From Helicobacter sp. 12S02232-10 (GTDB lineage: Bacteria > Campylobacterota > Campylobacteria > Campylobacterales > Helicobacteraceae): a stretch of DNA of 64,000 bases. Below the pieces are notes generated by a model. It saw only the letters and a program-made list of their open reading frames with translations, was not told where the DNA came from and searched no databases. Location: assembly GCF_002272895.1 (NCBI RefSeq), contig NZ_MLAQ01000005.1:104189-168188 (forward strand), written 5' to 3'. The position numbers and the translations under genes are program-made. Shown here piece after piece: positions 26,671-35,835 of the stretch (the stretch's first letter is position 1; every line of letters begins with the position of its first letter).

Positions 26671-28083
26671 ATGTCTACTAGAAAAGAACACGATTTTATT
26701 GGAGAATTAGAAATTGATAATGATGTTTATTATGGGATACAGACTTTTCGAGCAGTTGAAAATTTTCATATTACTAATGAAAAGCTTTCTGATTTTCCTA
26801 TTTTTATTAATGCGCTTGCTCAGGTTAAAAAAGCTGCGGCTTTGGCTAATTATGAGCTTGGATTATTGGATGCAGGGATCAAAGAAGCTATTTGTAAGGC
26901 TTGTGACAGGATATTAGCCGGAGAATACCACGATCAATTTGTCGTCGATATGATTCAAGGCGGAGCAGGAACCAGCACAAATATGAATGCAAATGAAGTC
27001 ATTGCAAATATTGCTCTTGAAATGATGGGGCATAAAAAAGGCGAATACCATTATTGTCATCCTAATGATCACGTCAATCTTTCTCAATCCACTAATGACG
27101 CTTATCCGACAGCTCTTAGAATCGCTTTATATGAGAGATTGAGTGGCTTAACTGAATCAATGCGAATTCTTAAAGATTCTTTTTCGAAAAAAGCTGAAGA
27201 ATTTAAAGATGTCTTAAAGATGGGCAGAACCCAACTTCAAGATGCCGTTCCGATGACTTTAGGTCAAGAATTCAAGGCTTTTGAATTGATGATCAATAAA
27301 GATATCGAACGTGTTTTGGATGCTAGAAATTGGATTCGAGTTATCAATCTTGGCGGAACTGCGATTGGTACAGGGATTAATTCTCATCCTGATTATAAAA
27401 ATATAGTGGAGCAAAAAATACAAGAAGTTACAGGTAGGCCTTTTGTTACGGCTACGGATTTGATAGAAGCAACTCAAAGTACGGGTGCTTATGTGCAAAT
27501 TAGCGGTGTGCTTAAAAGGGTTTCAGTCAAACTTTCTAAAATATGCAATGATTTAAGGTTGCTTAGTTCAGGTCCGAGGGCAGGTTTAAATGAGATCAAT
27601 CTACCTAAAATGCAACCTGGAAGTTCGATTATGCCTGGCAAGGTGAATCCCGTTATCCCAGAAGTCGTTAATCAAGTTTGCTTTGCTGTGATAGGGAATG
27701 ACATTACTGTTACAATGGCTGCTGAGGGCGGGCAATTGCAATTAAATGTGTTTGAACCTGTCATTGCTTATAGTTTGTTTAACTCGATTGTGATGCTCAA
27801 TCGCGCAATGCTTACGCTTGCTAATAAATGCATTGATGGGATTAGTGCCAATGAGGACATATGTAAAAATTTTGTACTCAATAGCATTGGGATTGTTACT
27901 GCCCTCAATCCTTATATCGGGTATGAAAACTCTGCTTCTATTGCTAAAGAATCTCTTGCTACCGGAAAAAGCGTTTATGAGATAGCGCTAGAGAGGGGAT
28001 TATTGAATAAGGAGCAGCTGGATGAAATTTTCAAACCCCAAAATATGATCAATCCACATATGTATAAGAAAAATAAAAGTTGA
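26671..28083 (+). CDS. aspA: Aspartate ammonia-lyase
   Basis: Deaminates aspartate to fumarate and ammonia, feeding fumarate respiration. The fumarase/aspartase signature SSIMPGKVNPVIPE is present, as are GGAGTSTNMNANEVIAN and HPNDHVNLSQSTNDAYPT. Length is 470 residues, typical of AspA. It follows murA as in H. pylori (HP0649). Fumarase C is the main alternative, but the order and the TNDAYPTALRIAL context favour AspA. Confidence 0.94.
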   Translation: MSTRKEHDFIGELEIDNDVYYGIQTFRAVENFHITNEKLSDFPIFINALAQVKKAAALANYELGLLDAGIKEAICKACDRILAGEYHDQFVVDMIQGGAGTSTNMNANEVIANIALEMMGHKKGEYHYCHPNDHVNLSQSTNDAYPTALRIALYERLSGLTESMRILKDSFSKKAEEFKDVLKMGRTQLQDAVPMTLGQEFKAFELMINKDIERVLDARNWIRVINLGGTAIGTGINSHPDYKNIVEQKIQEVTGRPFVTATDLIEATQSTGAYVQISGVLKRVSVKLSKICNDLRLLSSGPRAGLNEINLPKMQPGSSIMPGKVNPVIPEVVNQVCFAVIGNDITVTMAAEGGQLQLNVFEPVIAYSLFNSIVMLNRAMLTLANKCIDGISANEDICKNFVLNSIGIVTALNPYIGYENSASIAKESLATGKSVYEIALERGLLNKEQLDEIFKPQNMINPHMYKKNKS

Positions 28084-28102
28084 ATGAATTTAAGCAATTT
28101 TA

Positions 28103-28744
28103 ATGCGTGATATTCAAAAAATTCTTCATCTTAAATTTTTATATTATCAAAAGATGTTTGGGGGCAAGTATATTGAAAATATCAATCTGAAGCCTTTTGA
28201 AGAAAGTTTGACAATGCCCAAAACTTCTTTATATGATATGGTTTCTCACTGCGCACTTTGTGATCGAAGTAAAAGCTCCAAGCCTGCTTTTGGAATTTTA
28301 CCTTCTGAGCCTAAAATTATTTTTGTTACACAACTGCCTTTAGTGAATGCTTTTGGCGCATTTTTGGAAAATAAAAGCTCAAAAATGCTTCAAGACATTG
28401 CTCAAAATGTTTTTGCATTAAAATCTCAAGAATATGGCGTTTTATCTTTGGTTAAATGTGATGATAGTAATCTTAAAGTATCTGATGAAGAAATTTTAAT
28501 CTGTAAGCAGTATTTGAATGAGCAAATCCTGTCTAAATATACTAAAATTATAATATTAATGGGAGATTGTGTGTTGGCACATTTACTTGGTTTGAATTTT
28601 GAGGATTGTGCAGGCAGTATTTTTACTCAGAATGGCAAGGCTTTTTTAGCAACTTATTCTTTGAATCAGTTACTCAAAAATCCTTCTTTAAAAAAAGAGG
28701 CAATGAAACATTTTTTACTTGCAAGGGGATATTTTGAAAAATAA
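28103..28744 (+). CDS. Uracil-DNA glycosylase-like Fe-S protein lacking usual catalytic motifs
   Basis: A 213-residue protein in the position of H. pylori HP0650. It has the four cysteines of family 4/5 uracil-DNA glycosylases in the right order: Cys50 and Cys53 (HCALCDRSK), Cys119 (LVKCDDSN) and Cys134 (EEILICKQYL), which would hold a 4Fe-4S cluster. The usual motif A (GEAPG) is replaced by VTQLPLVNAFG, and the usual HPS/HPA motif by TYSLNQLL. I therefore expect an iron-sulfur protein with the UDG fold but changed or no glycosylase activity. Its end overlaps the next gene's start. Confidence 0.72.
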   Translation: MRDIQKILHLKFLYYQKMFGGKYIENINLKPFEESLTMPKTSLYDMVSHCALCDRSKSSKPAFGILPSEPKIIFVTQLPLVNAFGAFLENKSSKMLQDIAQNVFALKSQEYGVLSLVKCDDSNLKVSDEEILICKQYLNEQILSKYTKIIILMGDCVLAHLLGLNFEDCAGSIFTQNGKAFLATYSLNQLLKNPSLKKEAMKHFLLARGYFEK

Positions 28745-29972
28745 ACGAATTTATATTGGCATTTTAGCTACTTTTTTGCATACAGGGCTTTTTGCAAAAA
28801 GCTATATCATTTCTCCATTGCCTTTGCCCAAACAAGAGGTAGTCGATATTGATATTAAGAAATGTGATGAAAAATGTTTGGAAAAACTTTATGCTGATGG
28901 CAAATTATTTTCATTTGTGGCAAAATTTAAAAATGACACCCAAAATATAGAACTTAGGGCAAACTTAGCAGTTGCTTTATCTGAAATTGATTCTTTTATG
29001 CAAAGCTCGGTATATCAAGATCAAAAAAATTCTAAGATTAAGATTGCGCTTTTGATTCCTAAGAAAATTGTTGGACGTTATTCTGTTGCAAGCATTGATA
29101 CTATTTTGGCTTATTTGATGACGCGCGGCGGGGATTTTGATTTTAAAGTTTTTGACAGCGGGAGTGAAGATTCTTTAAATTTAAGTGAGACTTATGATAA
29201 AATCAAACAAGAAAAATATCAGTTTGTGGTTGCAGTCCTCACACAAGCAGGAGTTGAAAATTTTATTCAAGACACTTATGTCAGTCTTCCAACCTATATC
29301 CCCACTATAAATAAAAATCAACTTGATAAAAACCTGAAATTACCTCCAAACCTTTATTTTGGGGGGATTGATTATTATGCTCAAATGCAAGTGATTACAA
29401 CTTTGGCAGCTAGTGCCTCTATTGTCGAATATGACGATGATAGCCCTGTAGGACTGATTTTGGGCGATATTTTAGATAGCTTGGATCCCAATATTGTATA
29501 TAAAGATATCGTTTCATCCCAACAAGCTGCGACATTTGCCAAAAATCTCAAAACTCAAGAAGATTTTTTGGAAAAAAGCGTTGTGGTTTTAAATACTCCT
29601 GTAGTTAAAAGTGGTTTAATGCTTTCTCAATTGGGGTTTTCTAATAAAAAACCTTCCAAAATCCTTTCGGTTCAAATCAACTACAATCCTTCCATTTTAA
29701 TGCTTGTGCAACCTAAGGATCGTCAAAATTTTTATATTGTGAATGCAATTGGAAGCACTGATCAAAAATTGATTGAATATGGCGCTTTACTTAGTAGTGA
29801 TTTGCGTTATGATTGGGTGAATTATTCTACAGCAATCGGAGTGGAAATGTTTTTTGATTTTCAGGATACTAAAATCAATAAGTTTTTTTCAGAACTCATC
29901 AATGACAATCAAGTCCAATATGTAAATACTTTATACCGTGCTAAAGGTTCTGTATTTGAACCCGTTAAATAA
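28734..29972 (+). CDS. Secreted periplasmic protein with periplasmic-binding-like fold (HP1462-like)
   Basis: About 412 residues from TTG 28734, chosen because AAGGGG lies 5 bases upstream and the protein then begins with a signal peptide (KRIYIGILATFLHTGLFAKS). The region after residue 95 (KIKIALLIPKKIVGRYSVASIDTILAYLM) resembles the first half of a type 1 periplasmic-binding fold, as in LpoA-like proteins. There is no lipobox. It converges with the cytochrome c peroxidase gene as H. pylori HP1462 lies next to HP1461; HP1462 is annotated, from memory, as a secreted protein involved in flagellar motility. The function remains unproven. Confidence 0.6.
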   Translation: MKNKRIYIGILATFLHTGLFAKSYIISPLPLPKQEVVDIDIKKCDEKCLEKLYADGKLFSFVAKFKNDTQNIELRANLAVALSEIDSFMQSSVYQDQKNSKIKIALLIPKKIVGRYSVASIDTILAYLMTRGGDFDFKVFDSGSEDSLNLSETYDKIKQEKYQFVVAVLTQAGVENFIQDTYVSLPTYIPTINKNQLDKNLKLPPNLYFGGIDYYAQMQVITTLAASASIVEYDDDSPVGLILGDILDSLDPNIVYKDIVSSQQAATFAKNLKTQEDFLEKSVVVLNTPVVKSGLMLSQLGFSNKKPSKILSVQINYNPSILMLVQPKDRQNFYIVNAIGSTDQKLIEYGALLSSDLRYDWVNYSTAIGVEMFFDFQDTKINKFFSELINDNQVQYVNTLYRAKGSVFEPVK

Positions 29973-29975
29973 GAG

Positions 29976-30006
29976 GAGTTGATCCTTTGAAGGATCACTC
30001 TTTTGT
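29976..30006. terminator. Bidirectional terminator between convergent genes
   Basis: A GATCC/GGATC stem with flanking GAGT/ACTC pairs, followed by TTTTGTTT on the plus side and preceded by A-rich sequence on the other, between the 3' ends of the secreted-protein gene and the peroxidase gene. Confidence 0.6.
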
Positions 30007-31065
30007 TTAAAAAACAGGTTTTGGAGTTTTATCTGTAACCGGAGGCAGGGTAGGGTAAATAATTTCAGGTTTTGTGCCTGTGAGAGATTGGAAGAAAGTT
30101 TGTATTTTTTTAGCTTCATCATCGCTGATGGTAATGCCTAGCTGGATTGCTCCCATTTCTTTGATAGCATCTTTGACATCCCAATATTGACCATTATGAA
30201 AATAAGGCATTGTTTCAGTTATATTTCTTAGAGTGGGGACTTTTACCATACCATTGGCATCGCCTTTAAAATTTCCTATGCTTGCAAATTTGTATGGTTT
30301 TACAACACCAAATGGTTGCATACTGCCACCAAGATTGATGCCGGTATGGCAGGCTGTACATCCTTTGTCAATAAAGATATTTAACCCCTCTTGTTCATCT
30401 TTACTGAGTGCTTTGGGGTTTCCTTTAAGAAAATCATCATAGCGGCTTGGAGTAACAAGAGTTTCTTCAAACATCGCAATAGTGTCAGCAATGAGTTTGA
30501 AGTCAATTTTTACTTTGTTTCCGTAGGCTTTTTTGAATTCATCCACATAAGCAGGCATAGAAGTGATTTTTTCTACAACAAGTTTAGGGCTTGCAGCCAT
30601 TTCTACAGGATTTTGAATTGGTCCTTGGGCTTGATCGCCTAGGTGTTTTGCCCTTCCATCCCAAAATTGCACTGAATTGAATACGGAGTTAAAGACAGTT
30701 GGAGAATTTAAATGATGGGTATTTGGCTGCCATTTTTCACCGATTGCTGCTGGGACAACATCAACGCCTCCCAATGCAAGATTGTGGCAAGTGTTGCAGG
30801 AAATGAGGTTTGAGCTTGAAATTCTAGGATCAAAATAAAGCTTTTTGCCTAATTCGATTTGAGCTTGAGTCATTTTTGGTTTATAGCCTGTTGCTAGGTC
30901 CGTATCTGTAGCTTTTTTAAGTTGATAATCTTTCAAAGCCTTTCCAGTAGGGATAGGCTCTAAACCTACTCCTTTAGCTTTTTGAATCAATTCTTGATTG
31001 CTTTCTCCAAAGGCATTAATCGCACAAAATGCAATAATACTTCCTATAATTGCGAGTTTTCTCAT
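30007..31065 (-). CDS. ccp: Di-heme cytochrome c peroxidase
   Basis: Periplasmic enzyme that reduces hydrogen peroxide with electrons from cytochrome c. The signal peptide is KLAIIGSIIAFCAINAFGES. There are two c-type heme sites, CNTCH (residues 90-94) and CTACH in the second half. The DPRISSSN, HNLALGGVD and MPYFHNGQYWDVKDA motifs mark the CcpA/MauG family. Length is 352 residues. A TATAAT on the minus strand at 31103-31108 is 38 bases upstream. Position matches H. pylori HP1461. Confidence 0.95.
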   Translation of the reverse strand: MRKLAIIGSIIAFCAINAFGESNQELIQKAKGVGLEPIPTGKALKDYQLKKATDTDLATGYKPKMTQAQIELGKKLYFDPRISSSNLISCNTCHNLALGGVDVVPAAIGEKWQPNTHHLNSPTVFNSVFNSVQFWDGRAKHLGDQAQGPIQNPVEMAASPKLVVEKITSMPAYVDEFKKAYGNKVKIDFKLIADTIAMFEETLVTPSRYDDFLKGNPKALSKDEQEGLNIFIDKGCTACHTGINLGGSMQPFGVVKPYKFASIGNFKGDANGMVKVPTLRNITETMPYFHNGQYWDVKDAIKEMGAIQLGITISDDEAKKIQTFFQSLTGTKPEIIYPTLPPVTDKTPKPVF

Positions 31066-31386
31066 TGTTTTTCCTTCTGTTTGGTTTAGTTTTGTATCCT
31101 AAATTATATCTAAAACAGAAAAATCTAATAAGTAAGATTTATTAATTAAAAAATATTTTTTATAAAACAGTTATTAAGTTTTGGTTTTAAATTTATTAAA
31201 ATATAAAGAAAGATTCTTATAATTAATGTTGGAATTGAGATAATTTTGTTTAGCGTGCAATATAAATTCAGATTGGCAAAGTTTTATTGCAGAGTAAATC
31301 AAATCTAAAGGATAATATTTTTATAATAAATTTCTGCTTTTCTTTTGGGTTTTGATAAAAATATCAAAGTAAATTTAAGGAATTTT
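31066..31386. promoter_or_regulatory. AT-rich divergent control region between ccp and dnaE
   Basis: A 321-base gap with no gene. TATAAT on the minus strand (31103-31108) suits ccp. Runs of TTTATTAA and TTATAATTAAT further right could bind AT-preferring regulators such as Fur or PerR, but I find no convincing full box. Confidence 0.4.
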
Positions 31387-34300
31387 ATGAGTTATACACA
31401 CTTGCACTTACATACCGAATATTCTTTGCTTGATGGAGCGAATAAAATCAAGGCTTTGGCCAAAAAAATCAAAGCACTTGGAATGAAAAGCGTGAGTATG
31501 ACCGATCACGGAAATATGTTTGGAGCAATTGATTTTTATACGACGATGAAAAAAGAAGGTATCAAGCCCATCATCGGTATTGAGACGTATCTGCATAATG
31601 CTTCAGATTTGGGTAGCAAAGAGTCCAAACAACGCTTCCATCTTTGTTTGTATGCTAAAAATCAAGAAGGTTATAAAAATCTAATGTATTTAAGCTCAAT
31701 GGCTTTTATTGAAGGCTTTTACTATTATCCTAGAATCAATAAAAAGATTTTGCGCGAGCATTCTGCAGGTCTGATTTGCTCTTCGGCGTGCTTGCAAGGT
31801 GAGGTAAGTTGGCAACTCAATACCAATAATCCTAGAAATGTAAAAATCGGAGCTAAGGGTTATGATACCGCCAAAGAAGTAGCACTTGAATATCAAGATA
31901 TTTTTGGAGATGATTTTTATATTGAGATTATGCGTCACGGGATTGCCGATCAGAGCTTTATTGATGAGCAATTAATCAGACTTTCTTTAGAAACAGGGAT
32001 TAAACTGATTGCTACAAATGATACCCATTATACTGATCAAGATGATGCGAGTGCTCAAGAAGTAGCAATGTGTGTGGCGATGGCAAAAACTCTTGATGAT
32101 CAAAACAGACTCAAACATTCAGTAAAAGAATTTTATGTAAAATCTCCTCAAGAAATGGCGAGACTCTTTGCCGATATTCCCGAAGCTTTGGCAAATACCC
32201 AAGAAATTGCTGATAAATGCAATCTTGAAATTGACCTCAAGGATGAAAAAAACAATCCTCCTACCCCGCCAAGATTCAAATTCACACAAGAATATGCCAA
32301 AGCAGAAGGGTTAGATATAACAGATGATGCAAGCTATTTTGCTCATAAAGCCCGAGAAGGTTTAGTAGAAAGACTCAAGATTATCCCTCAAGAGCGTCAT
32401 CAACTCTACAAAGACAGACTTGAAAGAGAGATTGAAGTCATTAATAGTATGAAATTTCCGGGTTATATGCTCATTGTATGGGATTTTATAAGGCACGCTA
32501 AAGAAAACGGTATCCCAGTAGGTCCAGGCAGGGGGAGCGCAGCAGGGAGCTTGGTAGCATTTTGTCTTAAGATTACCAATATTGATCCTTTAAAATATGA
32601 TCTTCTTTTTGAGAGATTTTTAAACCCTGAGCGGGTTTCGATGCCTGATATTGACACAGATTTTTGTCAGAGGCGGCGTGGGGAAATTATTGAATATATG
32701 ATTGAAAAATATGGTAAGTATAACGTGGCTCAAGTCATTACTTTTGGCAAGATGCTTGCCAAAGGCGTTATTAGAGATGTTGCACGTGTATTGAATATGC
32801 CTTATAGAGAAGCTGATGATATGGCAAAACTGATTCCTGATAAATTGGGTATCACGCTTCAAGGATATGAGGAAAAAGATGGGAAATGGATAGATGGAGC
32901 TTGGGAGCTTGAGCCTAAAATTTCAGAACTCACTCAAGAAAATCCTTTAGCCAAGAAAGTCTGGGATTTTTCTTTGATGCTTGAAGGACTCAATCGCAAT
33001 GCTGGCAAGCACGCTGCTGCGCTTGTACTTGATAGCGAAAGGGAATTGTGGCATAAGACCCCGCTTTATACCGGTGATAAAACTGGTGGAGCAATTGTCA
33101 CGCAATATTCAATGAAATATCTTGAGCCTGTCGATTTAATCAAATTTGACTTTCTTGGACTCAAAACTCTAACAGTCATAGATGATGCACTCAAACTCAT
33201 CGTTAAAAGATATCAGAAAGAATTAGATTTTTTAACGATTGATACAGATGATCCTGAAGTTTATAAAACGATACAAAGCGGTAATACTGTTGGTATATTT
33301 CAAATCGAATCTGGTATGTTTCAAGGTCTCAATAAACGTTTGAAACCTTCAACATTTGAAGATATTATTGCAATCATTGCCTTAGGACGACCCGGTCCGA
33401 TGGAATCAGGAATGGTTGATGATTTTGTCAATCGCAAGCACGGGTTAGAGCCTATCACCTATATGTTCCCTGAGCTTGAACCCATCCTTAAGCCTACCTA
33501 TGGCACGATTGTCTATCAAGAACAAGTGATGCAAATCGTCCAAACCATCGGAGGTTTTTCTTTAGGGGAAGCTGATTTGATACGTCGGGCAATGGGGAAA
33601 AAAGACGCCCAAATTATGGCTGACAATAAAGTCAAGTTTGCTATGGGTGCTCAAGCCAAAGGATTTGATAAGAATAAAGCTGAAGAGCTTTGGGAACTCA
33701 TTGTCAAATTTGCAGGCTATGGGTTTAATAAATCCCATTCGGCAGCTTATGCGATGGTAACGTTTCAGACTGCTTATTTGAAGACTTATTACGAACACGA
33801 ATTTATGGCTGCAATGCTTACAAGCGAGTCAGATAAGATTGAATCGGTGGCAAAATATATCGATGAGGTGAAACTTTTGGGTATTGAACTTGTTCCTCCT
33901 CACGTCAATACTTCAGCACTGAATTTTGGCGTGGGTGATTTTGAGGTCAAAGACAGCAAGACAATTAAAAAAATTATTTTTGGTTTGGGCGCGATTAAAG
34001 GAGCAGGGGAAGGTCCGTTGAAAAATATCATTGAAGTCAGGGAAAGTGAGGGCGAATTTAAAAACTTGGAAGATTTTATTTCAAGAGTGGATTTTACAAA
34101 ACTCACCAAAAGAATCTTAGAGCCTTTGATAAAAACGGGCAGTCTTGATGGATTGGGTTATACTAGAGCAACAATGCTTCAAAATATAGATGCGATTTGC
34201 GATGCAGGCAGAGCTAAAAACAAGATCAAAGAAATGATGGCAGGTTCTTTATTTGGAGATGCTCAAGATGATGCTCAGCCTGTAGCGTTAAATCTGACTC

Positions 34301-35016
34301 ATATTTTTGAATATGATGTTAAAACTTTGCTTGATTATGAGTATGAGTGCTTAGGCATTTATGTTTCGGGTCATCCTTTAGACGACTTTCAAAAAGAAAT
34401 CAAAGCGATTAAGGGTGTGGCCAAAAGCACAGAATTAAATTCCTTAGAAATCGGTTCTAATATAATGATTGTCGGGAAGGTTTTAGATGTCAAGAAAAAG
34501 ATTGGGAAAAAAACTGGAAAACCTTATGGAACGGCTGATATTTTGGATTTTTATGGAAAGATTGATTTGATGCTTTTTGAAAAACATCTTCAAGAACTTG
34601 AAAGTTTTGATCTTTCTAAACCTCTAGCTTTTAAATGCAAGATTGAAGAGCGTGAGGGAAATGTACAGCTTCGTTTGCTTGAGATTATGAATCTTGAAGA
34701 CGCAAAGGGGCAAAATACGAAAATAAAATACAAAACCCCTCAAATCCAAGATCCTCAAGAAGAAATCATTCCTATTGATATGAAGCCCCAAGAACTTAAT
34801 GATGCAACTTGCCCCTTAGCTGTGGTTTTAAAGAAGAGCATTGATGGTAGTTTTTTTGAAAAGATTAAATCTGAAGCACAAAAATTTGAAGGTGAACGCG
34901 AACTTCGGGTTGTGATTGAAGATGGGCAAAGAAAATATATGTTTGTAAGTAGTTTGAAAGTCAGCGGCAAAATCAAACAAAGTTTTTGCGATCTTGAATG
35001 GATGGATATTTCGTGA
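31387..35016 (+). CDS. dnaE: DNA polymerase III alpha subunit
   Basis: Catalytic subunit of the replicative polymerase. I chose ATG 31387 (MSYTHLHLHTEYSLLDG), with AAGG 6 bases upstream; the frame opens 14 codons earlier without a site. Domains in order: PHP (HLHTEYS, MTDHGNMFG), polymerase palm with VGPGRGSAAGSLVAFCL and PDIDTDFCQ (catalytic Asp pair), fingers with GRPGPMESGMV and YQEQVMQI, then an OB fold and C-terminal domain. At about 1,209 residues it matches HP1460. The stop overlaps the next start. Confidence 0.96.
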   Translation: MSYTHLHLHTEYSLLDGANKIKALAKKIKALGMKSVSMTDHGNMFGAIDFYTTMKKEGIKPIIGIETYLHNASDLGSKESKQRFHLCLYAKNQEGYKNLMYLSSMAFIEGFYYYPRINKKILREHSAGLICSSACLQGEVSWQLNTNNPRNVKIGAKGYDTAKEVALEYQDIFGDDFYIEIMRHGIADQSFIDEQLIRLSLETGIKLIATNDTHYTDQDDASAQEVAMCVAMAKTLDDQNRLKHSVKEFYVKSPQEMARLFADIPEALANTQEIADKCNLEIDLKDEKNNPPTPPRFKFTQEYAKAEGLDITDDASYFAHKAREGLVERLKIIPQERHQLYKDRLEREIEVINSMKFPGYMLIVWDFIRHAKENGIPVGPGRGSAAGSLVAFCLKITNIDPLKYDLLFERFLNPERVSMPDIDTDFCQRRRGEIIEYMIEKYGKYNVAQVITFGKMLAKGVIRDVARVLNMPYREADDMAKLIPDKLGITLQGYEEKDGKWIDGAWELEPKISELTQENPLAKKVWDFSLMLEGLNRNAGKHAAALVLDSERELWHKTPLYTGDKTGGAIVTQYSMKYLEPVDLIKFDFLGLKTLTVIDDALKLIVKRYQKELDFLTIDTDDPEVYKTIQSGNTVGIFQIESGMFQGLNKRLKPSTFEDIIAIIALGRPGPMESGMVDDFVNRKHGLEPITYMFPELEPILKPTYGTIVYQEQVMQIVQTIGGFSLGEADLIRRAMGKKDAQIMADNKVKFAMGAQAKGFDKNKAEELWELIVKFAGYGFNKSHSAAYAMVTFQTAYLKTYYEHEFMAAMLTSESDKIESVAKYIDEVKLLGIELVPPHVNTSALNFGVGDFEVKDSKTIKKIIFGLGAIKGAGEGPLKNIIEVRESEGEFKNLEDFISRVDFTKLTKRILEPLIKTGSLDGLGYTRATMLQNIDAICDAGRAKNKIKEMMAGSLFGDAQDDAQPVALNLTHIFEYDVKTLLDYEYECLGIYVSGHPLDDFQKEIKAIKGVAKSTELNSLEIGSNIMIVGKVLDVKKKIGKKTGKPYGTADILDFYGKIDLMLFEKHLQELESFDLSKPLAFKCKIEEREGNVQLRLLEIMNLEDAKGQNTKIKYKTPQIQDPQEEIIPIDMKPQELNDATCPLAVVLKKSIDGSFFEKIKSEAQKFEGERELRVVIEDGQRKYMFVSSLKVSGKIKQSFCDLEWMDIS

Positions 35017-35771
35017 GACTCAATCAGTTTATTTCCCACCATACAAAATATTCGCGCAGAGAAGCCGATGTCTTGATCGAACAAGGTAGAGTGAATGTTG
35101 AAAAGACTAAAGCAGATTTTAAAACCATTCTCAAGGATAATCAAAGGGTATTTATTGATGGAAAATATATAAAACCACAAAAAAATGATTTATATACGGT
35201 TGTGGTTTATCATAAGCCTAAAGGTGAGATTGTCAGCAAAAAAGATGATCGAGGCAGGAGAGTGATTTATGATTCTTTAGGAGAAAAATATGCTTGTTTT
35301 GTTCCTGTGGGCAGACTTGATTTTGCTTCAGAAGGGGTTATATTGCTCACTGATAGTAAGAAAGTTGCCCAGTCTTTAATGGAAAGTTCTTTGGAGCGCG
35401 AATATATTATCAAGGTTAAGGGCAATATCACTCAAGAAATCATACAGGCTATGACAGAGGGGATTTATCTTGAGAATGCACAGGCAGGAGCCCATCCTAA
35501 AAATAAAATCAGACAAATGGAATTTGCTCCTTTTGCCAAATATGAGATCATAAAAAATGAAAAAAATTTTTCCAAACTTAAGGTTTCAATCAAAGAAGGA
35601 AAAAACAGAGAATTGCGAAGATTTTTTGCTTATTTTAAAAAAGATGTTTTAGATTTGCGACGCATTCGTTACGGATGGGTTTGTTTGAATGCTTTGCCGG
35701 TAGGAAAAACAAGATTTTTAAATAAAGATGAATATAAATTACTCCATAAATTTATGGATAAGGGTGATTAA
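35013..35771 (+). CDS. RsuA/RluB-type pseudouridine synthase
   Basis: Isomerises uridine in rRNA. An N-terminal S4 domain (VRLNQFISHHTKYSRREADVLIEQGRV) precedes the catalytic domain with GRLDFASEGVILLTD (catalytic Asp) and the GKNRELRRFF motif. I take GTG 35013 as start because the S4 domain then begins as usual (MRLNxFIS) and it overlaps the dnaE stop (GTGA). ATG 34998 is the alternative. About 252 residues; counterpart of HP1459. RluB versus RsuA specificity cannot be told here. Confidence 0.85.
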   Translation: MRLNQFISHHTKYSRREADVLIEQGRVNVEKTKADFKTILKDNQRVFIDGKYIKPQKNDLYTVVVYHKPKGEIVSKKDDRGRRVIYDSLGEKYACFVPVGRLDFASEGVILLTDSKKVAQSLMESSLEREYIIKVKGNITQEIIQAMTEGIYLENAQAGAHPKNKIRQMEFAPFAKYEIIKNEKNFSKLKVSIKEGKNRELRRFFAYFKKDVLDLRRIRYGWVCLNALPVGKTRFLNKDEYKLLHKFMDKGD

Positions 35772-35810
35772 AATTTTTTTCTAAGCAAAAAATAAGCATA
35801 ATTCTAGAAT

Positions 35811-35816
35811 TATAAT
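35811..35816 (+). promoter_or_regulatory. -10 box for the Sel1-repeat protein gene
   Basis: TATAAT 20 bases upstream of the ATG at 35836, with a ribosome-binding site AAGGAAG in between. Confidence 0.5.
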
Positions 35817-35835
35817 ATTTGAATAAGGAAGAATT

